Source of the DNA: Planctomycetota bacterium
GTDB lineage: Bacteria > Planctomycetota > JAMOSO01
Reading direction: 5' to 3'
Length of the DNA: 28,747 bases
Assembly: GCA_027063065.1 (NCBI GenBank)
Contig: JAMOSO010000053.1
Span: 1-28,747 of the forward strand
Shown: positions 1-6,806 of the stretch, piece after piece
How the letters are laid out: the number at the start of each line of letters is the position of its first letter
Numbering within the stretch: position 1 is the stretch's first letter
Notes under the pieces: generated by a model
Databases searched by the model: none
What the model saw: the letters and a program-made list of their open reading frames with translations, nothing else
Told to the model about the DNA's origin: nothing
Program-made: the position numbers and the translations under genes

Positions 1-185
1 ATTATCTCAGTGAATAAATATCTTGTTTTTTATCTGTAGTTAAAGCAAATATTAGAGAGCTATTAAGATTGGTTTAGAAATTTTAAATTTATCTGTTAAG
101 TTTTAGAGATATTTATCATTAACTTCATTACCACATTTTTAAAATGTAAATTTTAAAAAATTAATTTGTTGTTTTATAATGATAA
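1..185. other. intergenic, no gene seen
   Basis: This AT-rich stretch precedes the tRNA genes. No credible ORF, tRNA or GC-rich hairpin is visible on either strand. The only structure is an AT-only palindrome at 136-159, listed separately. The minus-strand tRNA-Val transcript would run into this region and must end here or beyond the window edge. Confidence 0.5.
136..159 (-). terminator. AT-only hairpin after tRNA-Val(UAC)
   Basis: Two perfect 10-base arms (136-145 and 150-159) flank the 4-base spacer GTAA. It lies about 27 bases beyond the CCA end of the minus-strand tRNA-Val(UAC), so it could terminate or protect that transcript. The stem contains no G-C pair and such palindromes are frequent in AT-rich DNA, so the call is weak. 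Confidence 0.25.
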
Positions 186-262
186 TGGTGGGCGATACAG
201 GACTCGAACCTGTGACCCCCTGCTTGTAAGGCAGGTGCTCTAGCCAACTGAGCTAATCGCCC
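186..262 (-). tRNA. tRNA-Val (anticodon UAC)
   Basis: The minus strand folds into a full cloverleaf. The acceptor stem pairs GGGCGAT with ATCGCCC, the D-arm is TAGCTCAGTTGGCTAGAGC, the anticodon stem pairs CCTGC with GCAGG around loop CTTACAA, and the T-arm is CAGGTTCGAACCTG. The anticodon is TAC (UAC), which reads GUA and, by wobble, other valine codons. The discriminator A is followed by an encoded CCA (186-188). A second valine tRNA lies about 90 bases upstream in the same direction, and this gene has its own promoter at 281-308. Confidence 0.95.
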
Positions 263-280
263 TCTTTGAGAGAAGTAAAG

Positions 281-308
281 ATTTTAACAAAAACTTAACT
301 TCAGTCAA
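281..308 (-). promoter_or_regulatory. promoter of tRNA-Val(UAC)
   Basis: On the minus strand, TTGACT (308-303) is followed by 16 bases and TAAAAT (286-281). This is a good sigma70-type match. Transcription would start about 12 bases before the mature tRNA 5' end at 262. Confidence 0.65.
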
Positions 309-311
309 GAG

Positions 312-341
312 ATTTTAAAACTTTTTTTAAAGTTTTAAAAT
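312..341 (-). terminator. AT-rich hairpin between the two valine tRNAs
   Basis: Perfect 13-base arms (312-324 and 329-341) flank a 4-base loop, with one G-C pair. The hairpin lies 12 bases beyond the CCA end of tRNA-Val(GAC) and just upstream of the promoter of the next tRNA. A terminator or 3'-processing signal is therefore plausible. There is no distinct U-tract after the stem. Confidence 0.4.
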
Positions 342-352
342 AATCTTAAAAA

Positions 353-429
353 TGGTGGGCGTTACTGGACTTGAACCAGTGACCCCCAGCATGTCGAGCT
401 GGTGCTCTAGCCAACTGAGCTAAACGCCC
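353..429 (-). tRNA. tRNA-Val (anticodon GAC)
   Basis: Minus-strand cloverleaf. The acceptor stem pairs GGGCGTT with AACGCCC, the D-arm is the same as in the neighbouring tRNA, the anticodon stem pairs CCAGC with GCTGG around loop TCGACAT, and the T-arm is ACTGGTTCAAGTCCAGT. The anticodon is GAC, which reads GUC and GUU. The CCA end is encoded (353-355). Together with the UAC tRNA at 186-262 this covers the valine codon box. Confidence 0.95.
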
Positions 430-446
430 ATTTTTAAGAGGTTGGA

Positions 447-474
447 ATTATAAAACATACTCACTTGCTTTCAA
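447..474 (-). promoter_or_regulatory. promoter of tRNA-Val(GAC)
   Basis: On the minus strand, TTGAAA (474-469), 16 bases, then a perfect TATAAT (452-447). Transcription would start roughly 10 bases before the mature tRNA end at 429. Confidence 0.7.
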
Positions 475-534
475 GCTTTAATTTAATTTTTTTGAGTATT
501 GAAAAATAGTATGATTATGAGAAAATAACCAAGT

Positions 535-1407
535 ATGATTATATTAACACCAGCAAAATTAAACTTATATTTAAAAATTTTAAATAAACGTCCAGATGGA
601 TTTCATGAATTAGAAACATTAATGACGTGCATTGATATATATGACAAACTTGAATTAAATCCTATTAAAAAAAATATTAAATTTATAACTAACAAGCCAT
701 TTGGTGATGCCTGTAATGATTTATGTTATAAAGCAGCCGATTTATTTTTTAGACATCATAATAACACTTGCGGTATAGAAATACATTTAACAAAAAATAT
801 ACCAGATGGTGCTGGACTTGGAGGTGGTTCAAGCGATGCTGCAGCGATATTGATAGGTATGCAAAAAATCTTTGGCAAGCCTACTATACCTATAGAAAAC
901 ATAGCTGCTAAACTTGGCTCGGATGTTAATTTTTTTATTGATGGTTTAACGGCTTGGTGTGACGGAAGAGGTGAAAAAATAAACACCATTACAGATGCTC
1001 CAGCTTTATTTGCTGTGGTTATTTTTCCTAAAATACATACTCCTACACCCGCCGTATTTAAACAATTTGCCTTGACACAAAGAGCTCATAAAGTTAGATT
1101 AAATGATAGTCAACGTAGTATTTTTTTTGCTAAACCGACTTTTTCAAACGATTTAGAACAGGCAGCATGTGAGTATAATAATGAATTAAAATCGTGCCGA
1201 GAAAGACTTAAAAACTTAATTCCAAATAATCAAATTATGCTCACAGGTTCAGGTTCTGCATTTTTTATTATATGCAAAAGCAAAAAGGAGGCTCAAAATA
1301 TTAAAGCTAAAATTAACATGGAAAAATGGAAGTGGCCAACTTTCCTAGTTGAAACAAACAAACAAATGATATTCAAGAATAAGACAAGACAAGGAGTTTG
1401 TGAATGA
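535..1407 (+). CDS. ispE: 4-diphosphocytidyl-2-C-methyl-D-erythritol kinase
   Basis: This GHMP-family kinase phosphorylates CDP-methylerythritol, the fourth enzymatic step of the MEP (non-mevalonate) isoprenoid pathway, in the cytoplasm. The N-terminal PAKLNLYL motif carries the conserved Lys8. The glycine-rich ATP loop DGAGLGGGSSDAA lies at about residues 91-103, and the catalytic Asp is in GSDVNFF (D130). A second GHMP motif, LTGSGSAFF, lies near residue 240. The length of 290 residues is normal. No Shine-Dalgarno site precedes the ATG; a TTGAAA-N16-GAAAAT promoter (499-526) would place the mRNA 5' end almost at the start codon. The stop overlaps the next gene by four bases (ATGA), so the two are translationally coupled. 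Bacillus also keeps ispE close to spoVG, which supports the neighbourhood. Confidence 0.95.
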   Translation: MIILTPAKLNLYLKILNKRPDGFHELETLMTCIDIYDKLELNPIKKNIKFITNKPFGDACNDLCYKAADLFFRHHNNTCGIEIHLTKNIPDGAGLGGGSSDAAAILIGMQKIFGKPTIPIENIAAKLGSDVNFFIDGLTAWCDGRGEKINTITDAPALFAVVIFPKIHTPTPAVFKQFALTQRAHKVRLNDSQRSIFFAKPTFSNDLEQAACEYNNELKSCRERLKNLIPNNQIMLTGSGSAFFIICKSKKEAQNIKAKINMEKWKWPTFLVETNKQMIFKNKTRQGVCE

Positions 1408-2120
1408 ACATCACAGAAGTAAGAATTAAAGCAATGAATGCCAAAAATGAAAAATTAAAAGCATTTGCAAGTATCACTATTGAAGACGATTTTGTGGTAA
1501 GAGATTTAAAAGTTATTGTGGGTTCACGTGGCTTATTTGTAGCTATGCCAAGTAGAAAACTTTCTGATTACTGTCCAAAATGTCGCAGCAAAAATGCTCT
1601 CAGATCAAAATTTTGTAGTGACTGTGGCAATGATTTACGTAAAACTAATTTTGGAAAAGGTAGAAGCATTGAAGACGAAGGTGAACGCTCAAACTTACAC
1701 GCAGATATTGCTCACCCTGTAAACTCAGAATGTAGAGATTTAATTCAAGATACTGTAGTTAAAGCATACCAATTGACTGTGGCATTTCCTGACAAGCACG
1801 GCATTTTCACATCTGAAGAAATTGCTAACACCGATGTGCCAGAAATTACAGATGAAGACCAGTTTAATGAACACGATTGTGAACCAGAACAAACAATTGA
1901 CAACAATATAGATAAAGTTGAAGATAAAACTTCTGCAGAGACAGATTCTGCCCCAGAAGAGAATATTCAAAAAGCTGTTATAGAACCTTGTGTTATTGAA
2001 CAAAAACAAGACGAACCTATAAAAACAGAGACTACTTCAGAATCTCCAATAGCTGAACATAAATCAACGGAAGAAAAGCCAAAGAAAAAAAGACGCTTTG
2101 GTTTAGGGATATTCTCTTAA
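1404..2120 (+). CDS. SpoVG-like RNA/DNA-binding protein with inserted zinc ribbon
   Basis: Residues 1-52 match the N-terminal half of SpoVG (ITEVRI, ASITIEDDFVVRDLKVI, GLFVAMPSRK). Residues 101-120 match its C-terminal half (DIAHPVNSECRDLIQDTVV). Between them, residues 57-74 form a zinc ribbon with two CxxC pairs (C57/C60 and C71/C74). A long acidic, low-complexity tail follows from about residue 140, ending in a short basic patch (KKKRRFG). Classical SpoVG is about 85-100 residues, so this protein of 238 residues is much larger. SpoVG proteins are known to bind nucleic acid and act as regulators; the role here is inferred. AAGGAG at 1391-1396 is a good Shine-Dalgarno site seven bases before the ATG. 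The gene overlaps ispE by four bases and is followed by a strong terminator hairpin. Confidence 0.85.
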   Translation: MNITEVRIKAMNAKNEKLKAFASITIEDDFVVRDLKVIVGSRGLFVAMPSRKLSDYCPKCRSKNALRSKFCSDCGNDLRKTNFGKGRSIEDEGERSNLHADIAHPVNSECRDLIQDTVVKAYQLTVAFPDKHGIFTSEEIANTDVPEITDEDQFNEHDCEPEQTIDNNIDKVEDKTSAETDSAPEENIQKAVIEPCVIEQKQDEPIKTETTSESPIAEHKSTEEKPKKKRRFGLGIFS

Positions 2121-2126
2121 TATAAT
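2098..2126 (+). promoter_or_regulatory. possible dinB promoter after the spoVG-like gene
   Basis: TTGGTT (2098-2103), 17 bases, then a perfect TATAAT (2121-2126) directly after the stop codon at 2118-2120. Transcription would begin near 2131-2135, inside the first arm of the hairpin at 2130-2150. This gives dinB a short leader that still contains most of the stem-loop. Confidence 0.45.
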
Positions 2127-2128
2127 TT

Positions 2129-2156
2129 GGGGCGGATAACTTATCCGCCCTTTTCT
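2129..2156 (+). terminator. rho-independent terminator of ispE-spoVG
   Basis: A perfect 10-base inverted repeat, GGGCGGATAA (2130-2139) and TTATCCGCCC (2141-2150), is GC-rich at its base and followed by TTTTCT. This is the strongest conventional terminator on this side of the window. It ends at the dinB ATG (2157), leaving no room for a Shine-Dalgarno site. Confidence 0.8.
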
Positions 2157-3338
2157 ATGCAAAACAAACAAAACCGATGGATTATCCATGTCGATATGGA
2201 TGCTTTTTATGCCTCTGTCGAAGTTTTAGACAACCCATATCTAAAAAACAAGCCAGTAATAGTTGGTGGCACTAGCAACCGCGGAGTTGTATGTGCTGCA
2301 AGTTATGCAGCCAGAACATATGGCATACATTCAGCTATGCCTATTATCACTGCAAAACGACTGTGCCCAAATGGGACTTTTTTACCCGTAAGAATGCAAC
2401 GCTATCAAGAACTAAGCAAACAAGTATTTAATTGTTTTTACCAAATCACACCCCATGTAGAAGGTTTATCTGTTGACGAAGCTTTTTTAGATGTAACTGG
2501 TGGTAAATTATTGCATGGTGATTTTGAAACTATAGCTTGGAAAATTAAAAATTTAATAAAAGACAAAACTGGTCTAACAGCATCAGTTGGCTTGGCTCCA
2601 AATAAATATTTAGCTAAAATTGCCAGCGATTTAGATAAACCAGATGGTTTTTTTTATATTAAACCAAATAAAATACAAGAGACTATTGACCCGTTACCTG
2701 TTAAATGTGTGTGGGGAATAGGTCCTAAAGCCGTAGAAGCTTTAAAGCATTTACAAATCCATTTAATAAAAGATTTAAGAGATACAGATTATAAAATTTT
2801 TAAAAAAATTTTTAAAAACAGAGCCCAGCATTTTTATGAATTATCACATGGTATTGATAATCGCAAGGTTGAAAAACAAACCAAAGATAAATCAATTTCA
2901 AATGAGCAAACTTTTTCAAGTGATTTAACAGATTTAAAAGATATGAATATTCAAATATTATACTTATCTGAAATGGTTGCTTGGCGTTTACGTCAACAAA
3001 ATTTAAAAGGCAAAACAATATCTTTAAAAATTAGACTTAGCAATTTGAAAAGGTTATCTAGGCAATTAAGCATAGACAATCCAACTAATTCGACTGCAAC
3101 AATTTATAATATTTCCAAAGATTTATTAAATACTTGGTTTAAATTACAATACAATCCAAGCGTTAGACTTTTAGGCGTAGAAGTAAGCAACTTTAATAAT
3201 AACAGTCAATTAAATCTTTTTGAGGCGCAAGCAGATATAAAATCAAATAAGATTGATTCTGTTCTAGACACAATTAAAAAAAAATATGGTATAGACAGTC
3301 TTAAACGTGCAAACTTGATTAATATAAAAAGAAATTAA
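2157..3338 (+). CDS. dinB: DNA polymerase IV, Y-family translesion polymerase
   Basis: Error-prone Y-family polymerase that bypasses damaged template bases. The palm motif IIHVDMDAFYASVE carries catalytic D13, and LSVDEAFLDVT carries D107 and E108. The fingers segment GGTSNRGVVCAASYAARTYG and the helix-hairpin-helix region (WGIGPKAVEAL, about residue 180) follow, then the little-finger domain. The C-terminal stretch SQLNLFE near residue 360 resembles a beta-clamp-binding QxxLF peptide. The 393-residue length is normal. The ATG at 2157 is chosen because the family starts about ten residues before HVDMD; an in-frame TTG at 2127 would begin inside the terminator hairpin. Its stop overlaps the stop of the convergent downstream gene. 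Confidence 0.93.
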   Translation: MQNKQNRWIIHVDMDAFYASVEVLDNPYLKNKPVIVGGTSNRGVVCAASYAARTYGIHSAMPIITAKRLCPNGTFLPVRMQRYQELSKQVFNCFYQITPHVEGLSVDEAFLDVTGGKLLHGDFETIAWKIKNLIKDKTGLTASVGLAPNKYLAKIASDLDKPDGFFYIKPNKIQETIDPLPVKCVWGIGPKAVEALKHLQIHLIKDLRDTDYKIFKKIFKNRAQHFYELSHGIDNRKVEKQTKDKSISNEQTFSSDLTDLKDMNIQILYLSEMVAWRLRQQNLKGKTISLKIRLSNLKRLSRQLSIDNPTNSTATIYNISKDLLNTWFKLQYNPSVRLLGVEVSNFNNNSQLNLFEAQADIKSNKIDSVLDTIKKKYGIDSLKRANLINIKRN

Positions 3339-3694
3339 ACTGATTTATCTTCAGGATTAATAATTTTATTAGCTTTATCATACAAAGTTTCTAATTCATC
3401 TTCGCGAGCTAACTCATCATAAGAGTCAACCATATCAGATTGAACAACTTCTAGCATACTTTTGACAAAATTAATGTGCTCTTGACGATTCAAATCCATA
3501 ACATCAAAATTGATAGCTGCAACCCACTCACTTAAAACACCAACTAAAACATCAAAGCCTGTTGATAAATGCGTACTTAAATCTTCGGCAGTTATTTTTT
3601 CATCGCTTAATAACTCACCAGTATAATTTTCTGTAAGAGATAATATATTCTCCCACATCTGTTCACGTTTTTTCTCGTAAAAATCTTCACTCAT
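3335..3694 (-). CDS. small acidic protein of unknown function
   Basis: I do not recognise this 119-residue protein. It is rich in Asp and Glu and has no signal peptide, membrane segment or cysteine. It looks almost wholly helical, with heptad-like hydrophobic spacing across residues 40-105. It follows dusB by about 59 bases on the same strand but has a possible promoter of its own at 3738-3765. It overlaps the end of convergent dinB by four bases. No clear Shine-Dalgarno site precedes the ATG (only CGGAAAC, about 7 bases upstream). Its ordinary codon use and tight packing argue that it is a real gene. Confidence 0.75.
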   Translation of the reverse strand: MSEDFYEKKREQMWENILSLTENYTGELLSDEKITAEDLSTHLSTGFDVLVGVLSEWVAAINFDVMDLNRQEHINFVKSMLEVVQSDMVDSYDELAREDELETLYDKANKIINPEDKSV

Positions 3695-3729
3695 AATACA
3701 GTTTCCGTATATAAATTATATTTATGTAA

Positions 3730-3765
3730 TATATATTATAATATATAAATCGATTAGCTTATCAA
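3730..3765 (-). promoter_or_regulatory. possible promoter of the acidic orphan gene, within an AT palindrome
   Basis: On the minus strand, TTGATA (3765-3760) lies within the end of dusB, followed by 16 bases and TATTAT (3743-3738). The -10 region is part of an 18-base AT-only palindrome (3730-3747). Transcription would start about 37 bases before the ATG at 3694. A further TATAAT occurs at 3720-3715 without a matching -35 box. Confidence 0.35.
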
Positions 3766-4749
3766 GCCTATGGACTTCTCATTCATATTGATTTGACTTG
3801 CACTTAAATTATTTAAATGATGATGACATACGTCTAATAATTCTTCTAAATTATTAGGCATCAAAATGATTCTTCGCAAAGTATTACCATCACCTATATT
3901 CTTAAAAATCATAGCTAAATTAGCTTTTAATCTGCTGAATTGTTTGCGCTTTGGAAAATTTAAATTAATTAAACTTTTATGCAATTCTAAAATCATATTT
4001 AAAATATCTTGACCTGATGGCACAAAAATTGGTCTATCATTTTTTAATTGTTGCAATTGAACAAATATCCATGGGTTTCGCAACGCCCCTCGCCCTATCA
4101 TGACTCCATCACAACCAGTAATATTAAGCATATTAACTGCATCTTCAGCCGATAATATATCGCCATTTCCTATAACAGGTATTGTTAGATTTTGTTTTAA
4201 TAATTTAATAATTTGCCAATCTGCCTTACCATTATACATTTGCACACTTGAACGAGGATGGATAGTTAAAAAATCAATGCCTGTCGATTCTATAAGTTTA
4301 GCAATTTTTAAAACATCATTAGAATTATCAAAACCAGACCGCATTTTAGCGCTAAATGGCACAGTAATAACTTTACGCAATGCTGATAACATCTTTTCTA
4401 AATGCTTTAAATCTAACAATAAAGCAGAACCAACACCACCATTTAATGCCTTACGGCTAGGACAGCCAATATTGATATCAATCACATCTGCACCAGCTTG
4501 TTCTAAAGCTAAAGCAGCATTGACCATTGATTTTATTTCACGCCCCATTATCTGTACTGATAATTGTGTATTTTTTGATTTAACAATAGCTTTACGAACT
4601 AAGCGTTTAGAAAGACCATCACTATGTATACGGCAAAACTCTGTACACACCATATCCAAGCCACCACGACTTGCCATTAAATTGCGAATAGCAAAATCAG
4701 TTACACCTTCCATTGGCGCTAAAATAGTCTTAATTTTAAAATTAGACAT
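3754..4749 (-). CDS. dusB: tRNA-dihydrouridine synthase, DusB-like
   Basis: FMN enzyme that reduces uridine in the tRNA D-loop to dihydrouridine using NADPH. The TIM-barrel start reads LAPMEGVTDFAIR (residues 10-22). The active-site motif INIGCPSRKA holds Cys96. Flavin and substrate residues lie in AKMRSG (K135, R137) and TIHPRSS (H164). The phosphate-binding loops VIGNGDI and GVMIGRGALRNPW lie at about 192-226. A helical tRNA-binding C-terminal domain follows, for a normal length of 331 residues. The gene lies 33 bases after the histone-like gene on the same strand, probably in one transcript. Within the Dus family the B-type assignment is likely but not certain. Confidence 0.92.
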   Translation of the reverse strand: MSNFKIKTILAPMEGVTDFAIRNLMASRGGLDMVCTEFCRIHSDGLSKRLVRKAIVKSKNTQLSVQIMGREIKSMVNAALALEQAGADVIDINIGCPSRKALNGGVGSALLLDLKHLEKMLSALRKVITVPFSAKMRSGFDNSNDVLKIAKLIESTGIDFLTIHPRSSVQMYNGKADWQIIKLLKQNLTIPVIGNGDILSAEDAVNMLNITGCDGVMIGRGALRNPWIFVQLQQLKNDRPIFVPSGQDILNMILELHKSLINLNFPKRKQFSRLKANLAMIFKNIGDGNTLRRIILMPNNLEELLDVCHHHLNNLSASQINMNEKSIGLIS

Positions 4750-4781
4750 AAATAAAAACTATTTATTTTTATAAATGAGTT

Positions 4782-5360
4782 TTATTTATTAATTGGCTTA
4801 ATAAGTTTAATTATTTCGGATTGCAAAGGTTCTGCATCATCAAAATCTACTGATGTTCTCATTAAATCACTTAAGTTAGCAACAATATCATAAGTCTCTG
4901 GATTGGCACCTACTTGGTCTTTTACCATCACGCGAGTAATAAAAATATTTACCATTGCCCTTAAAGACTCCACATGAGTTAATGGCGCCTCTGTTAATGC
5001 ATCATATAATTGTTTTAACAAAACAGTTGTAAACTCCTCTGGAGGTAAATTATTTGCATCTTGAGATGCCATTTCACCTACCGTTTGTGAATTAGATTCA
5101 CTTTTTTTTACTGTTTTTTTAGCGACTTTTTTGACAGACTCTTTTTTAACAACCATTTTTTTAGTAGTCTTTTTTGCTACTTTTTTTGGCTCAGTTTTTT
5201 TGACTACAGACTTTTTAACTGCTTTTTTTGTAATTTTTTTAGATGTGCTTGTTTTTTTAGAAACTTTTTTAGTGTTTTTTTTATTTTCGGTTTCCATAGA
5301 TACTGACGCTTTCTTTTTTATAACTTTTTTATTTGCTGTTTTTTTAGCTACTTTCGTCAT
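4782..5360 (-). CDS. histone H1-like lysine-rich protein with C-terminal globular domain
   Basis: The first ~90 residues are a lysine-rich, low-complexity tail made of degenerate units such as KKVAKKTTKK and KKVAKKTVKK, with Ala, Thr, Ser and Val and almost no bulky residues. This resembles the tails of eukaryotic histone H1 and bacterial H1-like proteins (HctB, AlgP). Residues ~100-192 form an ordinary folded-looking, mildly acidic helical domain that I do not recognise. DNA binding by the tail is inferred. The start is ATG 5360 (192 residues): GGAAGG lies five bases upstream, while the earlier in-frame ATG at 5387 overlaps the -10 box of a good promoter. It leads a probable operon with dusB. 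Confidence 0.8.
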   Translation of the reverse strand: MTKVAKKTANKKVIKKKASVSMETENKKNTKKVSKKTSTSKKITKKAVKKSVVKKTEPKKVAKKTTKKMVVKKESVKKVAKKTVKKSESNSQTVGEMASQDANNLPPEEFTTVLLKQLYDALTEAPLTHVESLRAMVNIFITRVMVKDQVGANPETYDIVANLSDLMRTSVDFDDAEPLQSEIIKLIKPINK

Positions 5361-5385
5361 GCACACCTTCCATAAAAGAGTTGGC

Positions 5386-5413
5386 ATTGTAAAAAAATAA
5401 CAATTAAAAGCAA
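5386..5413 (-). promoter_or_regulatory. promoter of the histone-like gene
   Basis: On the minus strand, TTGCTT (5413-5408), 16 bases that are mostly T, then TACAAT (5391-5386). Transcription would start near 5379, giving a leader of about 19 bases that contains the GGAAGG ribosome-binding site (5371-5366). Confidence 0.6.
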
Positions 5414-5450
5414 GTAAAATATTAAATAGGACAAAAAGACGCTTTTATAA

Positions 5451-6731
5451 TTATTTACAATTATTTTTTATACACTTTAAAATATTACCGATATTATTTC
5501 TAGCTAACAATTTACTGTCTACTTGATTAATGAGTATAGAAAAAATATACCTATTTTGACCTTCCAAAAAACCACTCAATGAGATAACACCATCTAAAGT
5601 TCCTGTTTTAGCATACAACCCTGATATATTTAAATAACGATGTTGTAACGTTCCTTCTTTTTGGGGTTTAGCCATGCAATTTTGTACCCATGGCCAAGAC
5701 ACACTCATAGCGCGTAAAGCACCTACTAATTGAAAAGCATTTAATGAATTTAAGTGTGAAAGACCTGACCCATCCTTTGCGCCCAAACGCTTAAGCAATC
5801 TATATTTACCATTATGCAATAAATACAAATATAACATTTCAGCTCTTAAGTTGTCAGAAAAACCTAAAATTGCCTTAGCCATCTGCTTAATAGTTAAACC
5901 ACTTAAAGAACCTATAAAATGTATATCAGTCTTTGGATAATGTTTTTTGAAAATACCTATATGATTTTGACGCAAATAACCACTAATTTGATTAATAAAA
6001 AATACATTATTATTATAATTTTCAATACGCCAATAATCTTGACTATCACGGTTTAAATCAATAGAAATACAATCTCTAATTATATGACGCTTACGCACGG
6101 ACACACGCTTCTGTGGTAAAGAGCCTCTATGATATTTAAAACAAACCGCTTTTTGATTTTGCGGAATGGTTTCTAATTTACCATTTTCAACATTAGTTTC
6201 TACAGTATTTTCATTAAACAATAGCCCAACGGCACTGACATAACGAGTATTTGTATTTGCAATATTACCCGACACAGCTTTTATTTTGCCATCAATTTGC
6301 TTAATACCAGCTTGTTTTAACAACTTTATTAAAGGCTGTACACTCTGAGCTAAATTATTTTGGCGTTCTTTAAAGTTATCTGAGCTATAGCGTCCAGTAA
6401 AAACTATAGCTCCATTTCCTTGGATTATTAAATCTCCATACAACACACCATTTAAAATTTTACCTGTATGTAAAACAGTCATTGACGGTTGATAATCTGC
6501 ACCCAAATATTTTAAAGACTGAAATAAAGTAATTAACTTTTGATTAGATGCCGGCACCAATTTTTGGTTAGCGTGATATTGAAATAAAACCTTGCCATTT
6601 TTTTCATTAACAACAGCTATACTATATTTCCATCCACGTTTAAGTCCAAAAGCAATTTTATTTTCAATTTCATTAGCGTAACATTGTGGATGCACAAATA
6701 TAAATATTAAAATAAAAATTAATAACTTCAT
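5451..6731 (-). CDS. dacB: D-alanyl-D-alanine carboxypeptidase/endopeptidase, PBP4 type (peptidase S13)
   Basis: Periplasmic penicillin-binding protein that trims pentapeptide stems and cleaves peptidoglycan crosslinks. The signal peptide, MKLLIFILIFIFVHPQCYA, would be cleaved near residue 19. All three penicillin-binding motifs are present: SNQK (S62 nucleophile, K65), SDN (residues 292-294) and KTG (375-377). The S13 signature DGSGLSHLN lies at 320-328. The 426-residue length is typical of the family. The promoter TTGCGT-N17-TACAAT (6767-6739) would start transcription at the ATG or one base before it, so the mRNA may be leaderless. The AAGG next to the ATG is too close to act as a normal Shine-Dalgarno site. 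The gene is divergent from the pseudouridine synthase gene. Confidence 0.92.
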   Translation of the reverse strand: MKLLIFILIFIFVHPQCYANEIENKIAFGLKRGWKYSIAVVNEKNGKVLFQYHANQKLVPASNQKLITLFQSLKYLGADYQPSMTVLHTGKILNGVLYGDLIIQGNGAIVFTGRYSSDNFKERQNNLAQSVQPLIKLLKQAGIKQIDGKIKAVSGNIANTNTRYVSAVGLLFNENTVETNVENGKLETIPQNQKAVCFKYHRGSLPQKRVSVRKRHIIRDCISIDLNRDSQDYWRIENYNNNVFFINQISGYLRQNHIGIFKKHYPKTDIHFIGSLSGLTIKQMAKAILGFSDNLRAEMLYLYLLHNGKYRLLKRLGAKDGSGLSHLNSLNAFQLVGALRAMSVSWPWVQNCMAKPQKEGTLQHRYLNISGLYAKTGTLDGVISLSGFLEGQNRYIFSILINQVDSKLLARNNIGNILKCIKNNCK

Positions 6732-6738
6732 ACCTTAC

Positions 6739-6767
6739 ATTGTATGTGTTTGTATATTAACACGCAA
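6739..6767 (-). promoter_or_regulatory. dacB promoter, probably leaderless
   Basis: On the minus strand, TTGCGT (6767-6762), 17 bases, TACAAT (6744-6739), then the ATG eight bases beyond at 6731. The spacing predicts an mRNA that begins at, or one base before, the start codon. Confidence 0.55.
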
Positions 6768-6806
6768 ATATCTTAATATTAAAATAATATATGCTAAAAT
6801 TTGCTT

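Noticed and set aside
14-118. Ten-base inverted repeat ATAAATATCT ... AGATATTTAT with an 84-base gap
   Set aside because: Low-complexity AT sequence; matches of this length are expected by chance and no mobile-element feature accompanies it.
2127-2156. TTG start extending dinB by ten codons
   Set aside because: The extension would be encoded by the terminator hairpin and reads GRITYPPFS, which is not family-like; the ATG at 2157 fits.
4100-4774. 224-residue plus-strand ORF opposite dusB
   Set aside because: It lies antisense to a clear dusB with all its active-site motifs and has no family features; it is a shadow frame of an AT-rich gene.
5361-5387. Upstream ATG giving a longer histone-like protein (MPTLLW...)
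   Set aside because: This ATG overlaps the -10 box of a good promoter, and a Shine-Dalgarno site sits five bases before the ATG at 5360.
5131-5400. Phenylalanine-rich plus-strand ORF that looks like membrane segments
   Set aside because: It is the complement of the lysine codons (AAA read as TTT) of the histone-like tail, so the hydrophobic look is an artefact.
5429-5445. Short hairpin with T-run after dacB (AAAAG-CGT-CTTTT)
   Set aside because: Only five A-T-dominated pairs with a three-base loop; too weak to call a terminator.
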